The notes beneath the pieces are model-generated. The model saw only the letters and a list, made by a program, of their open reading frames with translations. It did no database searches and was not told where the DNA came from. The position numbers and the translations under genes were made by a program. 64,000 nucleotides of DNA from Camelimonas lactis (GTDB lineage: Bacteria > Pseudomonadota > Alphaproteobacteria > Rhizobiales > Beijerinckiaceae), in NCBI RefSeq assembly GCF_004342915.1, contig NZ_SLWL01000006.1, positions 143,572-207,571 of the forward strand. The letters run 5' to 3'. Shown here in pieces: positions 1-10,176 of this stretch (the first letter of the stretch is position 1; the number at the start of each line of letters is the position of its first letter).

Positions 1-468
1 GTGATGGGCCTCGACAAGGACTTTGGCGTGGCCTTCGCCAAGAGCCAGCTCGGCAGCGGCGCGGCGGTGCCCACCGCCGGCGCGGTGTTCGTTTCGGTGC
101 GCGACGGCGACAAGGCGCGCATCCTGCCGACCATGCGCTCACTGGTGGAGATGGGCTTCGCGCTCAAGGCCACCTCAGGCACCCAGCGGTTCCTCGCCGA
201 GCACGGCGTGGCCTGCGACCGCATCAACAAGGTGCTGGAAGGACGGCCGCACGTGGTCGACGCCATCAAGAACGGCGGCATCCAGCTGGTGATCAACACC
301 ACGGAAGGCGCCCAGGCGCTGCAGGATTCGCGCTCGCTGCGCCGCGCCGCCCTGCTGCACAAGGTGCCCTATTACACCACGCTGGCCGGCGCCATCGCCG
401 CCGGCGAGGGCATCAAGGCCTATCGCAGCGGCGAACTGCAGGTGCGGGCCCTGCAGGAATATTTCTGA
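1..468 (+). CDS. carB: Carbamoyl-phosphate synthase large subunit, C-terminal part (cut by window start)
   Basis: This is the last 155 residues of CarB, which with CarA makes carbamoyl phosphate from bicarbonate, glutamine nitrogen and ATP for arginine and pyrimidine synthesis. What is visible is the allosteric MGS-like domain: the typical [12 protein letters not shown] opening, the ATSGT motif that binds the phosphate of the effector, and the LVINTT motif followed by R-R-A. The Met codons near base 4 are internal; the full protein of about 1,080 residues starts upstream of the window. greA follows in the same direction after 476 bases, a gene order common in Alphaproteobacteria. Confidence is high for identity; the 5' end cannot be seen. 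Confidence 0.95.
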   Translation: MMGLDKDFGVAFAKSQLGSGAAVPTAGAVFVSVRDGDKARILPTMRSLVEMGFALKATSGTQRFLAEHGVACDRINKVLEGRPHVVDAIKNGGIQLVINTTEGAQALQDSRSLRRAALLHKVPYYTTLAGAIAAGEGIKAYRSGELQVRALQEYF

Positions 469-944
469 GGGTCTGATCGCGGGCGCGGCCCTGCGTCGCG
501 CCAACCGCCAAGGCTTCTTTGGGAAGTGACCGCCGCTTTTCGCGACAAAGGCGCCCCAGACCCAGGCAAAAACGGCCAAATGCTTCCGGCGGCCCCCAGG
601 GTTCGCCGGAAGCGCCACAGCCCCCGTGCGGCCGTTCTACCACGCGGACTTGATGCGCGGGCCAGTCCGGGGCAAGCTGCCGGCAGACATACAGTCCTGG
701 AATCATGACGCGCTCCCGACCCGGCGACGGGCGGGGCGCGTATGTATTGTCAGGACACGATTTCTCCACGGGTCAGGTGCGTCAGGTTTCGTCCCCGCTC
801 CGGCCTTCGCACGCGGTTCGCATGCGCGCCTCCTGGGCGACAGGCGACCGTTTCGCCTGAAAATGCGCCGTCCGGGCCCGCCAGGGCATGTTGGTTCAAA
901 CGCCAGCCCTGGAGCGGGCCCGATTTACAGATACGGGTGTATGT
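469..944. other. carB-greA intergenic region
   Basis: No convincing gene is seen in these 476 bases. Bases 521-546 carry a short imperfectly palindromic element (core AAGTGACCGCC followed by TTTTCGC) that recurs near 5857 and, more diverged, near 31587. The greA promoter must lie here but no clear -35/-10 pair stands out. Confidence 0.5.
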
Positions 945-1418
945 ATGGAAAAGGTTCCGATCACGACTTCCGGCTATGCGGCGCTCAATGAGGAGCTGAA
1001 GCATCGCCAGCAGGTGGAGCGCCCGCGGATCATCACCGCGATCGCCGAGGCGCGCGCCCTGGGCGACCTCTCGGAAAACGCCGAGTATCACGCCGCCAAG
1101 GAAGCGCAGAGCCTGAATGAAGGCCGCATCCTCGAACTGGAAGGCCTGATCTCCCGCGCCGAAATCTTCGACACGGCGCGCATGAGCGGAACCACGGTGA
1201 AATTCGGCGCCACGGTCACCCTCGTCGATGAGGACACCGAGGAAGAGAAAATCTACCAGATCGTCGGCGAGCCGGAAGCGGACGTCAGCAAGGGCAAGGT
1301 GTCGATCAAGTCGCCGATCGCCCGGGCGCTGATCGGCAAAAGCGTCGGCGATTCGGTCGAGGTGAACGCCCCCGGCGGCGGCAAGTCCTACGAAATCGTC
1401 GCCATCGCCTTCGTCTGA
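945..1418 (+). CDS. greA: Transcription elongation factor GreA
   Basis: GreA rescues backtracked RNA polymerase by stimulating cleavage of the extruded 3' RNA through the secondary channel. The protein has 157 residues, the normal GreA length. Its N-terminal coiled coil carries the tip motif [14 protein letters not shown] with the acidic pair D41 and E44 that coordinates the catalytic Mg2+. The C-terminal FKBP-like domain ends with a [11 protein letters not shown] strand typical of the family. I place the start at 945 ([14 protein letters not shown]), where GreA homology begins. An in-frame upstream ATG at 888 would add 19 residues with no family resemblance. A hairpin follows the stop (1461-1487). 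Confidence 0.96.
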   Translation: MEKVPITTSGYAALNEELKHRQQVERPRIITAIAEARALGDLSENAEYHAAKEAQSLNEGRILELEGLISRAEIFDTARMSGTTVKFGATVTLVDEDTEEEKIYQIVGEPEADVSKGKVSIKSPIARALIGKSVGDSVEVNAPGGGKSYEIVAIAFV

Positions 1419-1460
1419 TACGGCGGCGCTGGCCGCGCCCCAGCAGTGGCGCCAGCCTTC

Positions 1461-1487
1461 ACGCCCGCCGGCCCCGGCGGGCGTTTC
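1461..1487 (+). terminator. Terminator-like hairpin after greA
   Basis: A perfect 10-bp GC stem (1461-1470 with 1475-1484) has a 4-base loop and is followed by TT and CC, 42 bases after the greA stop. The U-tract is short, so termination strength is uncertain. Confidence 0.55.
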
Positions 1488-1650
1488 CATACGTGGGCGC
1501 CATGACCGGCCGTTGCGCCCGGCGTTCACATTCGCGCGCCACGCGGGGCGCATGATTCGCTCCCCGAAACCGTGCAAATGACTGCGGCGCAAGGCTCCAG
1601 CCACTGGCTCCGCCCCGGACGGGGCGCCTGCCCGGGACCAACGCATGATG

Positions 1651-1672
1651 TCATGTGCGTTAGCGCACGTGA
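1651..1672. promoter_or_regulatory. 22-bp near-perfect inverted repeat upstream of secreted protein gene
   Basis: The arms 1651-1659 and 1664-1672 (TCATGTGCG and CGCACGTGA) are complementary except at one position, with a 4-base centre. The site lies 88 bases before the gene at 1760, where an operator would be expected. No regulator in the window is an obvious partner. The rest of the 341-base gap between greA and 1760 shows only the greA hairpin. Confidence 0.3.
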
Positions 1673-1759
1673 CTGACCTGAGCGACTTACTATCTCCGCG
1701 TTGACCTGTTCCGCGCAGCCGACCCTGTCGCCGCGGACGCAACACGCGATGCCCGTCAC

Positions 1760-2302
1760 ATGCTTTCTCCCGTTTTCTCTCTCTCACGGCGCCTGCTGCT
1801 GGCCCTGGGGCTTGGGCTCGTCGTCGCGGGCGGTCTTGCCCTCGCCCCGGCGTTCAGCGGTCAGGACCGTTCAGACGCCCGGGCGGCGACCGGATACGCA
1901 TCCGTCACCGTTGATACGGCGCCACTGGGCGCCTCGCTTTACGGCCCGACCGGCGAGCGCCTGCGCGCCATGATGCAGGCGGAAATGAAACGCCGCTTCA
2001 GGATCACCGGCGACGCCACGCAGCCGCGCCTGGTCGTTCGCATCACCGAAATCGTCATTCCGGCCAATTTCGGCCTCGACAACCAGTCCGGCGGCGCGGC
2101 GCTGCAAACCACGGATCGCATGGATGGCGAGACGCTGGTGGTGGCGCCTGACGGCAAGGTCCTGCAGCGCTTCCCGGTGACGGTCACCGCGCCCTCGTCA
2201 ACGGCGCTGGGCGAAAATGGTGTCGAAGCCGATTTCCGGCGCCTTGGCGATCTGGTCCGGTCATTCGCAAGCTGGAGCGCGCGTTACGCGGGCAGCCGGT
2301 AG
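1760..2302 (+). CDS. Secreted protein of unknown function
   Basis: This 180-residue protein has an N-terminal signal sequence: two arginines (S-RR-L) followed by a hydrophobic stretch of about 20 residues rich in Leu/Gly/Ala, with a probable cleavage site near residues 33-37. The mature part is a mixed alpha/beta sequence with no Cys in the lipobox position, so it is probably periplasmic rather than a lipoprotein. I do not recognise the family. A near-perfect palindrome lies 88 bases upstream. It stands alone between greA and an ELM1-like gene. The start at 1760 gives a good signal peptide. Confidence that it is a gene is fairly high; the function is unknown. Confidence 0.7.
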   Translation: MLSPVFSLSRRLLLALGLGLVVAGGLALAPAFSGQDRSDARAATGYASVTVDTAPLGASLYGPTGERLRAMMQAEMKRRFRITGDATQPRLVVRITEIVIPANFGLDNQSGGAALQTTDRMDGETLVVAPDGKVLQRFPVTVTAPSSTALGENGVEADFRRLGDLVRSFASWSARYAGSR

Positions 2303-2484
2303 TGGCGGGGCCCATGGGACCGGCCAGAGAGCGGGCCGCGGCCATCATGGGGCGCCGGCGGCCCTATCATTCTGAATTTACGCCTGTTCTTCATGGGAGG
2401 CAGTATCCATCCCGTTGAAAAACGCTTTATACAGGCGCGGAGATCAACAGGCGCAGGGCGGCATGGCCAGGGAGGCGGGCGCAG

Positions 2485-3531
2485 ATGAGGCAGGACCATG
2501 GCGCGGCCCCCGACCTTTCACCGGCCGCCGCCCGGCCGGCAAGCGCCTGGGCGCTGAGCGACGGCAAGGCTGGCGACGAGTTGCAATGCGTCGCCGTCAT
2601 TGAAGCCCTGGGACTGAGGCCAGAGATTCGCCGGGTAGCGCCGCGCGCGCCCTGGGCGTGGCTGGCCCCGCGCGGCCCGGTGGATCCGGCCGATGCGCCG
2701 GACCGGCCTGGCAGCCCCATCGGCGGCGCGTTTCCCGATTTGCTGGTGGCTTCCGGCCGGCGAGCCATTCCCTATGCGCGGGCCGTGCGCCGGCTTTCTG
2801 GTGGGCGCACCTTCACCGTCATCCTGAAAGATCCCCGCACCGGCGCAGGCGCCGCCGATTTCATCTGGGCGCCGGAGCACGACCCGCTGCGCGGTCCCAA
2901 TGTGCTGACGACGCTCACGGGTCCCCACCGGCTGTCGCCGCAGCGCCTCGCCGCCGCGCGCTCCGCCCCGCCCCAGCCCCTGGCCGACGCCCTGCCGGGC
3001 GGGCATGGTCCACGCGTCGCCGTGCTGGTGGGCGGCGACAGTCGCCGCCACCGGTTCACCGCCGCCGCCATCGACGATTTCTGCGCCCGGCTCGCCAGTC
3101 TGGCGGCCACCGGCGTCTTCCTCATGATCACGACATCAAGGCGGACGCCGCCGGCGCTGGCGCGCGCCGTGCGCGACCTCGCCGCCCGACATGGCGGCTA
3201 TCTTTGGGATGGCGCCGGCGAAAACCCCTATCCGGCCATGATGGCGCTGGCGGACGCGGTCGTCGTGACCACCGACTCCACCAACATGATCGGCGAGGCC
3301 GCCGTCACCGGCCGACCGGTGCTGACGTTTTCGCCAGGCCCGGACGACCGCAAAACCCGCTTCCTGCTTGAGGCCCTGAAAAGACGCGCGGTTGTGCACG
3401 AATTCACAGGAAAGCTTGCAGGAGACGCATACCCCCCCCTAAACTCGACGCCGATCATCGCTGATGCAATCATGAGGGCGTATGCGCAGGCGCGTGCGCC
3501 CCGCGCGACGTTGGCGTCGCCCCGTAACTGA
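2485..3531 (+). CDS. ELM1-like (mitochondrial fission ELM1 / DUF1022) family protein
   Basis: This 348-residue protein resembles bacterial ELM1/DUF1022 proteins, which have a GT-B glycosyltransferase-like fold and unclear substrate. Supporting segments are the N-terminal WALSDGKAGDELQC, the middle ILKDPRTG..DFIWAPEHD, and the C-terminal VVTTDSTNMIGEA with GRPVLTF, all hallmarks of the family. In Alphaproteobacteria these proteins sit near envelope or lipid genes. The plant homologue affects mitochondrial fission, but nothing shows that role in bacteria. GGGAGG lies 9 bases before the ATG. The gene ends 115 bases before trxB, and an inverted repeat occupies the gap. Confidence 0.8.
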   Translation: MRQDHGAAPDLSPAAARPASAWALSDGKAGDELQCVAVIEALGLRPEIRRVAPRAPWAWLAPRGPVDPADAPDRPGSPIGGAFPDLLVASGRRAIPYARAVRRLSGGRTFTVILKDPRTGAGAADFIWAPEHDPLRGPNVLTTLTGPHRLSPQRLAAARSAPPQPLADALPGGHGPRVAVLVGGDSRRHRFTAAAIDDFCARLASLAATGVFLMITTSRRTPPALARAVRDLAARHGGYLWDGAGENPYPAMMALADAVVVTTDSTNMIGEAAVTGRPVLTFSPGPDDRKTRFLLEALKRRAVVHEFTGKLAGDAYPPLNSTPIIADAIMRAYAQARAPRATLASPRN

Positions 3532-3532
3532 C

Positions 3533-3621
3533 CAGGGCATTTCCCGGGAGCCGTAGCTCCCTGGCGATGTCCACCTCATATCTGGGGCGTTTTCTTCACC
3601 GAAAGTGGGGGAAATGCCCTG
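3533..3621. repeat. 13-bp inverted repeat with nested hairpin between the ELM1-like gene and trxB
   Basis: The arms CAGGGCATTTCCC (3533-3545) and GGGAAATGCCCTG (3609-3621) are exact reverse complements, 63 bases apart. A smaller hairpin nests just inside the left arm (GGGAGC / GCTCCC, about 3546-3559). The right arm ends 25 bases before the trxB start. It could be a terminator of the upstream gene, a leader structure of trxB, or an operator pair. Confidence 0.5.
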
Positions 3622-3646
3622 ACAGGCAAGAATTTCAGGCGACACA

Positions 3647-4612
3647 ATGGCCAGCAAGCACACCAAACTGCTGATTATCGGCTCCGGTCCCGCCGGTTAC
3701 ACCGCGGCGATCTACGCGGCGCGCGCCATGATGGAGCCGGTGCTGATTTCCGGCTACCAGGCTGGCGGCCAGCTGACGATTACCACCGATGTGGAAAACT
3801 ACCCGGGTTTCGCCGAGGCGATCCAGGGGCCGTGGCTGATGGAGCAGATGCGCGCCCAGGCTGAGCATGTGGGCGCTCAGCTCATCTCCGACTACGTCAC
3901 CGGCGTCGACATCAGCGCCCGGCCGTTCACCGTCACCTGCGACAGCGGCGACGTTTACACCTGCGACGCGCTGGTGATCGCAACCGGCGCCCAGGCGCAG
4001 TGGCTGGGGCTGCCCTCCGAGCAGGCGTTCCAGGGCTTTGGCGTGTCGGCCTGCGCCACCTGCGACGGCTTCTTCTTCCGCAACAAAAACGTGGTGGTGG
4101 TCGGCGGCGGCAACACCGCCGTCGAGGAAGCGCTGTATCTGGCCGGTCTCGCGGCGAAGGTGACCCTGGTGCACCGGCGCGACAGCCTGCGCGCCGAGCG
4201 CATCCTGCAGGAGCGCCTGTTCCGCCACCCGAAGGTCGAGGTGATCTGGGACAGCGTGGTGGATGAAATCTGTGGCGGCCAGAACCCGCCCGGCGTCACC
4301 CACGTCAATCTGCGCAACGTGCGCACCCAGGAAACGCGGACGGTGGAGACGGACGGCGTGTTCATCGCCATCGGCCACAAGCCGTCGAGCGAGCTCTTCG
4401 CCGACAGCCTGAAAATGAAGGCGGGCGGTTATATCTGGACCGCCGCGGACTCAACCGCCACCAGCGTTCCGGGCGTTTTCGCCGCCGGCGACGTCACCGA
4501 CGACATCTTTCGCCAGGCGGTGACCGCCGCCGGCATGGGCTGCATGGCGGCGCTGGAGGCGGAGCGCTGGCTGGCTTCCCGGGAAACGGAAACGGCGAAG
4601 GCCGCCGAATAG
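3647..4612 (+). CDS. trxB: Thioredoxin-disulfide reductase
   Basis: TrxB moves electrons from NADPH through FAD and a redox disulfide to thioredoxin in the cytoplasm. The 321-residue protein is standard for the low-molecular-weight class. It has an N-terminal FAD Rossmann motif (GSGPAGYTAAIYAAR, residues 13-27), the active-site pair C136-A-T-C139 in SACATCDG, an NADPH motif (VGGGNTAVEEALYLA), and a C-terminal FAD motif (GVFAAGDVTD). The start gives the canonical N-terminus. A lysR gene lies 139 bases downstream in the same direction, separated by a stable double-stem hairpin (4631-4666), so the two are probably not one transcript. Confidence 0.96.
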   Translation: MASKHTKLLIIGSGPAGYTAAIYAARAMMEPVLISGYQAGGQLTITTDVENYPGFAEAIQGPWLMEQMRAQAEHVGAQLISDYVTGVDISARPFTVTCDSGDVYTCDALVIATGAQAQWLGLPSEQAFQGFGVSACATCDGFFFRNKNVVVVGGGNTAVEEALYLAGLAAKVTLVHRRDSLRAERILQERLFRHPKVEVIWDSVVDEICGGQNPPGVTHVNLRNVRTQETRTVETDGVFIAIGHKPSSELFADSLKMKAGGYIWTAADSTATSVPGVFAAGDVTDDIFRQAVTAAGMGCMAALEAERWLASRETETAKAAE

Positions 4613-4630
4613 GCCGCGCTGAACACCAGG

Positions 4631-4666
4631 CGTCGCGATTACCGGAGGGAGGCTCCGGCCGCGACG
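4631..4666 (+). terminator. Double-stem hairpin after trxB
   Basis: An outer stem (CGTCGCG 4631-4637 with CGCGACG 4660-4666) encloses an inner stem (CCGGAG with CTCCGG). There is no U-run, so it may act as a processing or Rho-dependent end signal rather than an intrinsic terminator. Confidence 0.45.
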
Positions 4667-4751
4667 CGACAGCATTGAAGGAAGCCGGAACGCGCAGCCA
4701 GCAAGGCGGGACCAACCGGAGCGCGCCGGCGATCAGAGGGAACGGAACGTC

Positions 4752-5642
4752 ATGGATTGGGACAAGATCAGGATATTTTATACGGTCGCCGAGGCCGGCA
4801 GCTTCACGCGGGCGGGCGATGATCTGGGTCTCAGCCAGTCGGCGGTGAGCCGGCAGGTCAGCGCGCTGGAGCGCGAACTCAAGGCGCCGCTGTTTCACCG
4901 CCACGCCCGCGGCCTCATCCTGACCGAGCAGGGCGAACTGCTGTTCCGCACCGCCCGCGAAATGACCATGCGGCTGGACGCCACCCGGGCCCGCCTCACC
5001 GACTCGCGCGAGCGGCCGTCCGGCGAGTTGCGCGTCACCACCACCCTGGGCCTTGGCGCCGCATGGCTGACGCCACGCCTCGGCGAATTCCTTGACCTGT
5101 ACCCGGATGTGAAGATCGACCTCATCCTGACCGACGAGGAGCTGGACCTGTCGATGCGCGAGGCGGATATCGCCCTGCGCCTGCGCCAGCCGGTTCAGGC
5201 CGATCTGATCCAGCGCCGGCTGTTCGCCGTGCATTTCCACGTCTACGCCTCGCAGGACTACGTGAAGCGCCACGGGCTTCCCGAAACCCTGGAGGAGATC
5301 GACCGCCACCGCATCATGAGCTACGGCGGCACCGTGCCGCCTTTCCTGGCCACGGCGCAATGGCTGGCCACGGCGGGCCGCGACCCCAAGGACCCCCGCC
5401 CCTACCAGATGATCGTCAACAATATCTCGGCCCTCAAACGCGCCGTCGACGTGGGCATCGGCATCGCCGTGCTGCCGGACTATCTGGTCGAGCCGACATC
5501 GGGGCTCGTCCAGGTGCTGCCCGCCAACGAATTGCCGGCGCTCGATTCCTACCTGGTTTACCCGGAAGAAATGAAGGCTGTCGCCCGCGTCCAGGTGTTT
5601 CGCGACTTCCTCATCAGCAAGGCGCAACGCTGGGCCTACTGA
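4752..5642 (+). CDS. LysR-family transcriptional regulator
   Basis: This 296-residue regulator starts MDWDKIRIFYTVAEAGSFTRAGDDL. The N-terminal winged helix-turn-helix (residues about 1-60) shows the signature SQSAVSRQVSALERELKAPLFHR. A periplasmic-binding-protein-like effector domain follows (about 90-295). The ligand cannot be read from the sequence. LysR proteins often control a divergent neighbour, but here both neighbours offer poor partners: trxB runs in the same direction and fadD ends 595 bases downstream on the other strand. Family assignment is secure; the target is unknown. Confidence 0.92.
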   Translation: MDWDKIRIFYTVAEAGSFTRAGDDLGLSQSAVSRQVSALERELKAPLFHRHARGLILTEQGELLFRTAREMTMRLDATRARLTDSRERPSGELRVTTTLGLGAAWLTPRLGEFLDLYPDVKIDLILTDEELDLSMREADIALRLRQPVQADLIQRRLFAVHFHVYASQDYVKRHGLPETLEEIDRHRIMSYGGTVPPFLATAQWLATAGRDPKDPRPYQMIVNNISALKRAVDVGIGIAVLPDYLVEPTSGLVQVLPANELPALDSYLVYPEEMKAVARVQVFRDFLISKAQRWAY

Positions 5643-6236
5643 CGCGGGACCATGGCCACGGGCGTCAACGGGACCTGACGGCCCGTGCGGGCGTTTCGCC
5701 GGGCCATGGCAGTCTGTAGCGCCGGCAAAAACGGGCGCGCGCGCTTGCAGCCAGATGCGGCGCCCGGACCGGGCGCTTCCCGTGCATTTTCGGTGAAACC
5801 AGTTCACGGAAAAGGCGCGCCTCCGCCTGATATGCTGATATGGCGATTTTTTTTTTGAAAAGTGACCGCCTGTTTTCCGCATATGCCCTGACTGCGGGTG
5901 TGCGGCGTCATCACCTCGCAATTCCGTGACTACATGTCGCGCGCGCATGGCAGTCATGACGCCCCGCAGCTTGTCAATTTCCGTCCCGCAGTCAAAATGA
6001 CTCACGGTTGAAAGCAGTGCTCCGCACCGCCTCCCGGCGTCGAGCCCAGTTTTCACCGTTCCCCTCTGGAAGTGTTCCGTTGTTCACGGAACGACTCTGG
6101 GTCGGGTCCCTTAAATGGAACCCGACCTTTTTTCTGTCTTGCGCGCGCTTCACTACCGCGTGATCAGGTCAGTTGCGTCGCCGTTTGCTGTCGCGAACAG
6201 TATTGGACAGCCTGGATGGGCGCTCGCGCCGCCGGC
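5643..6236. other. Long intergenic region between lysR and fadD, possible small RNA
   Basis: These 594 bases have no convincing protein gene. They contain a copy of the dispersed AAGTGACCGCC element (5857-5880) directly after a run of ten T (5847-5856). A plus-strand hairpin (6074-6092) is followed by a strong intrinsic terminator (6100-6133). The terminator lies about 460 bases after the lysR stop, which is far for a read-through terminator and leaves room for an independent small RNA ending here. Confidence 0.4.
6100..6133 (+). terminator. Intrinsic terminator
   Basis: An 11-bp stem (6100-6110 with 6117-6127, one mismatch) has a 6-base loop and is followed at once by six T (6128-6133) on the plus strand. 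A second hairpin (6074-6080 with 6086-6092) stands just upstream. It ends either the long lysR message or an unannotated small RNA. Confidence 0.8.
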
Positions 6237-7931
6237 TCAGCCACCGTCACGCAGGGCGCGCCGCAACACCTTGCCCACATTGGTCTTGGGCAGTTCCGCC
6301 CGGAAGATGACCTGCTTCGGCGCCTTGTAAGCGGCGAGACGCTCTTTGGCGAAAGCCCGCACATCTTCCTCGGTCAGGCTCTCTTCCCGCTTCACCACGT
6401 AGGCGACGACGCGCTCGCCGCTATTGTCATCCGGGGCGCCGACGACAGCCGCTTCAAGCACGCCAGGATGGCCGGCCAGCACCTCCTCGACCTCGTTCGG
6501 GTACACATTGAAGCCGGACACCAGAATCATGTCCTTGGCCCGGTCAACGATGCGGAACTGCCCGTCCGGCTGCATCACCGCCACGTCGCCGGTGCGGAAA
6601 TAGCCGTCCGGCGTCATCACCCTGGCCGTCTCGTCCGGCCGGTTCCAGTAGCCTGGCATCACCTGCGGGCCCTTCACGCACAACTCCCCCGGCTCGCCGG
6701 TGGGCAGGTCGTTATTGGCCGCATCGCGGATCACCACCCAGGTTGACGGCATCGGATAGCCGATGGTGCCCGAGAACTCCTCCAGGGTCGGCGGATTGGT
6801 GGTCACCACGGGCGAAGTCTCGGACAGGCCATAGCCCTCCAGGATTGGCTTGCCGGTGATCTCCTTCCACAGCTTCGCCACCGGCGCCTGGGTCGCCATG
6901 CCGCCGGCGACGGAAAAGGCCAGATGCGAGAAGTCGACGCTGCGGATCTGCGGGTGATGCGCCAGGGCGTTGTAGAGGGTGTTCACGCCCGACATGCGGG
7001 TGAAGCGGGCGCCTTTGAGCGTCTTGACGAAGCCGTCGATGTCACGCGGGTTGGCGATCAGCAGCGAGCAGCCGCCCGATTTCAGCATGAACAGGCAGCA
7101 GGCCGTCAGGGCGAAGATGTGATAGAGCGGCAGCGCCGTCACCATCACCGGATCCGCCTCGCCCTCGCCCCCGGCGTTGAACCAGAGGTAGGCCTGCAAC
7201 ACGTTGCTGGCGACATTGGCGTGGGTCAGCATGGCGCCCTTGGAGACGCCGGTGGTGCCGCCGGTATATTGCAGGAAGGCAAGGTCGTCGCCGCTCACCG
7301 TCACCGACGCAGGGGATTTACCCCTGCCCTGCGACAGGGCCTCGGTGAAACGGATGGCGCCGGGAATGTCCCAGGCCGGAACCGCCTTTTTGACGTAGCG
7401 CGAGACGGCGGTGACGATGAAACCCTTGAACCCCATCAGGTCGCCAGGCGCCGCCACCAGCACCCGGTCCAGGTTCAGCCGCGGCAGGGCGTGCTGCACC
7501 GTGACGGCGAAATTTTCCAGCGCCACCAGAACCCGGGCGCCGGAATCGTTGAGCTGGTGCTCCAGTTCACGCGGCGTGTACAGCGGGTTGACGTTGACCA
7601 CGGTGCAACCGGCGATCAGGGCGCCGAACATGGCGACCGGGAAAGCCAGCACGTTCGGCATCATGATGGCGACGCGGTCGCCCTTCTTCATGCCGGCGCC
7701 CTGCAGCCAGCTGGCGAACGCCTCCGCTTCACGCTTCAGATCAGCGTAGGTCAGGCGGGCGCCGAAGCTTTCATAGGCGGGGCGGCTGGCATAGGCGGCG
7801 ACGCTGCTGCGAAACAGGTCGACAAGCGTTCCGACCTGCGCCGGATCGATATCCGCCGGCACGCCTGGCGGGTAGTGCTGTAACCAGGGACGGTCCTGCA
7901 TAGCCGCGACCGGCGCCGAAACCTCGTTCAT
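6237..7931 (-). CDS. fadD: Long-chain fatty-acid--CoA ligase
   Basis: FadD activates fatty acids with ATP and CoA through an acyl-adenylate, the entry step to beta-oxidation. The 564-residue protein carries the P-loop YTGGTTGVSKGAML, the AMP-binding GYGLSETSPVV, the YFRTGDVAVMQPDGQFRIVDR hinge region, and the C-terminal PKTNVGKVLRR with the catalytic lysine. I chose the second of two adjacent ATGs (7931) because GGAGGG lies 4 bases before it. The first ATG is only 1 base from that site, and a longer reading from 7991 adds residues unlike the family. The gene stands alone, separate from the second ligase at 23,490. Confidence 0.92.
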   Translation of the reverse strand: MNEVSAPVAAMQDRPWLQHYPPGVPADIDPAQVGTLVDLFRSSVAAYASRPAYESFGARLTYADLKREAEAFASWLQGAGMKKGDRVAIMMPNVLAFPVAMFGALIAGCTVVNVNPLYTPRELEHQLNDSGARVLVALENFAVTVQHALPRLNLDRVLVAAPGDLMGFKGFIVTAVSRYVKKAVPAWDIPGAIRFTEALSQGRGKSPASVTVSGDDLAFLQYTGGTTGVSKGAMLTHANVASNVLQAYLWFNAGGEGEADPVMVTALPLYHIFALTACCLFMLKSGGCSLLIANPRDIDGFVKTLKGARFTRMSGVNTLYNALAHHPQIRSVDFSHLAFSVAGGMATQAPVAKLWKEITGKPILEGYGLSETSPVVTTNPPTLEEFSGTIGYPMPSTWVVIRDAANNDLPTGEPGELCVKGPQVMPGYWNRPDETARVMTPDGYFRTGDVAVMQPDGQFRIVDRAKDMILVSGFNVYPNEVEEVLAGHPGVLEAAVVGAPDDNSGERVVAYVVKREESLTEEDVRAFAKERLAAYKAPKQVIFRAELPKTNVGKVLRRALRDGG

Positions 7932-8065
7932 CATGCCCTCCGCTATCACGCGTCCGCACGGCAAGAGCCGGCGTTGTCCGCGCCGCGCCATAAGTACCTG
8001 CGCAGACTAGCTGTTACGGACCCCGCGGTCGACACGACGAAAGGACGAACCCCCTGCGGATCAAA

Positions 8066-8091
8066 CAAAAGGGCCGCCCGAAGGCGACCCT
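8066..8091 (-). terminator. Intrinsic terminator of the aminotransferase gene
   Basis: On the minus strand a 9-bp stem with one G-T pair (8091-8083 with 8078-8070) closes on a TTCG tetraloop, the most stable bacterial loop, and runs into TTTT. It lies about 90 bases after the aminotransferase stop at 8181. Confidence 0.8.
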
Positions 8092-8180
8092 GACAGAAGC
8101 GGCCGGAACCGGCGCCGGACAGGCCGGCCCCCGTGGGAGCCGGAATCCGCGGCGCCGGCGCCGTTTTACGCGGCGGCGTC

Positions 8181-9900
<1,720 letters not shown>

Positions 9901-10152
9901 ATGCAAGCCAATGACCCGATTCGTATTGAGGAATTCACCCGCAACGCCAATTCCGGCGCCTTTACCACGGGTAGCGTGAGCCGCGTCGAAGCCGGGCGGC
10001 AGTTCCGCTTCTCCCTGGCGCTGGTGCTGACGCTGGTGGTGGGCACCATCGCGGCGGCGGCCACCATGCCGCTGGGCTCCGCCCGGGTCGAGGGGCCGCA
10101 GATCGCCCACAATGACGACGCCGGCGACCTGACCTACACGGTGGTGCGATAG
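9901..10152 (+). CDS. Small single-pass membrane protein, unknown function
   Basis: This 83-residue protein starts MQANDPIRIEEF and has one hydrophobic segment at about residues 38-60 (FSLALVLTLVVGTIAAAATM), then a short polar tail ending LTYTVVR. ACGGAG lies 8 bases before the ATG at 9901, which decides against the longer in-frame reading from 9691. The family is not recognised. It could be an inner-membrane or secreted small protein; no conserved motif helps. Confidence 0.6.
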   Translation: MQANDPIRIEEFTRNANSGAFTTGSVSRVEAGRQFRFSLALVLTLVVGTIAAAATMPLGSARVEGPQIAHNDDAGDLTYTVVR

Positions 10153-10176
10153 AAGGCTCCCTGGCGGCGCAACCGC

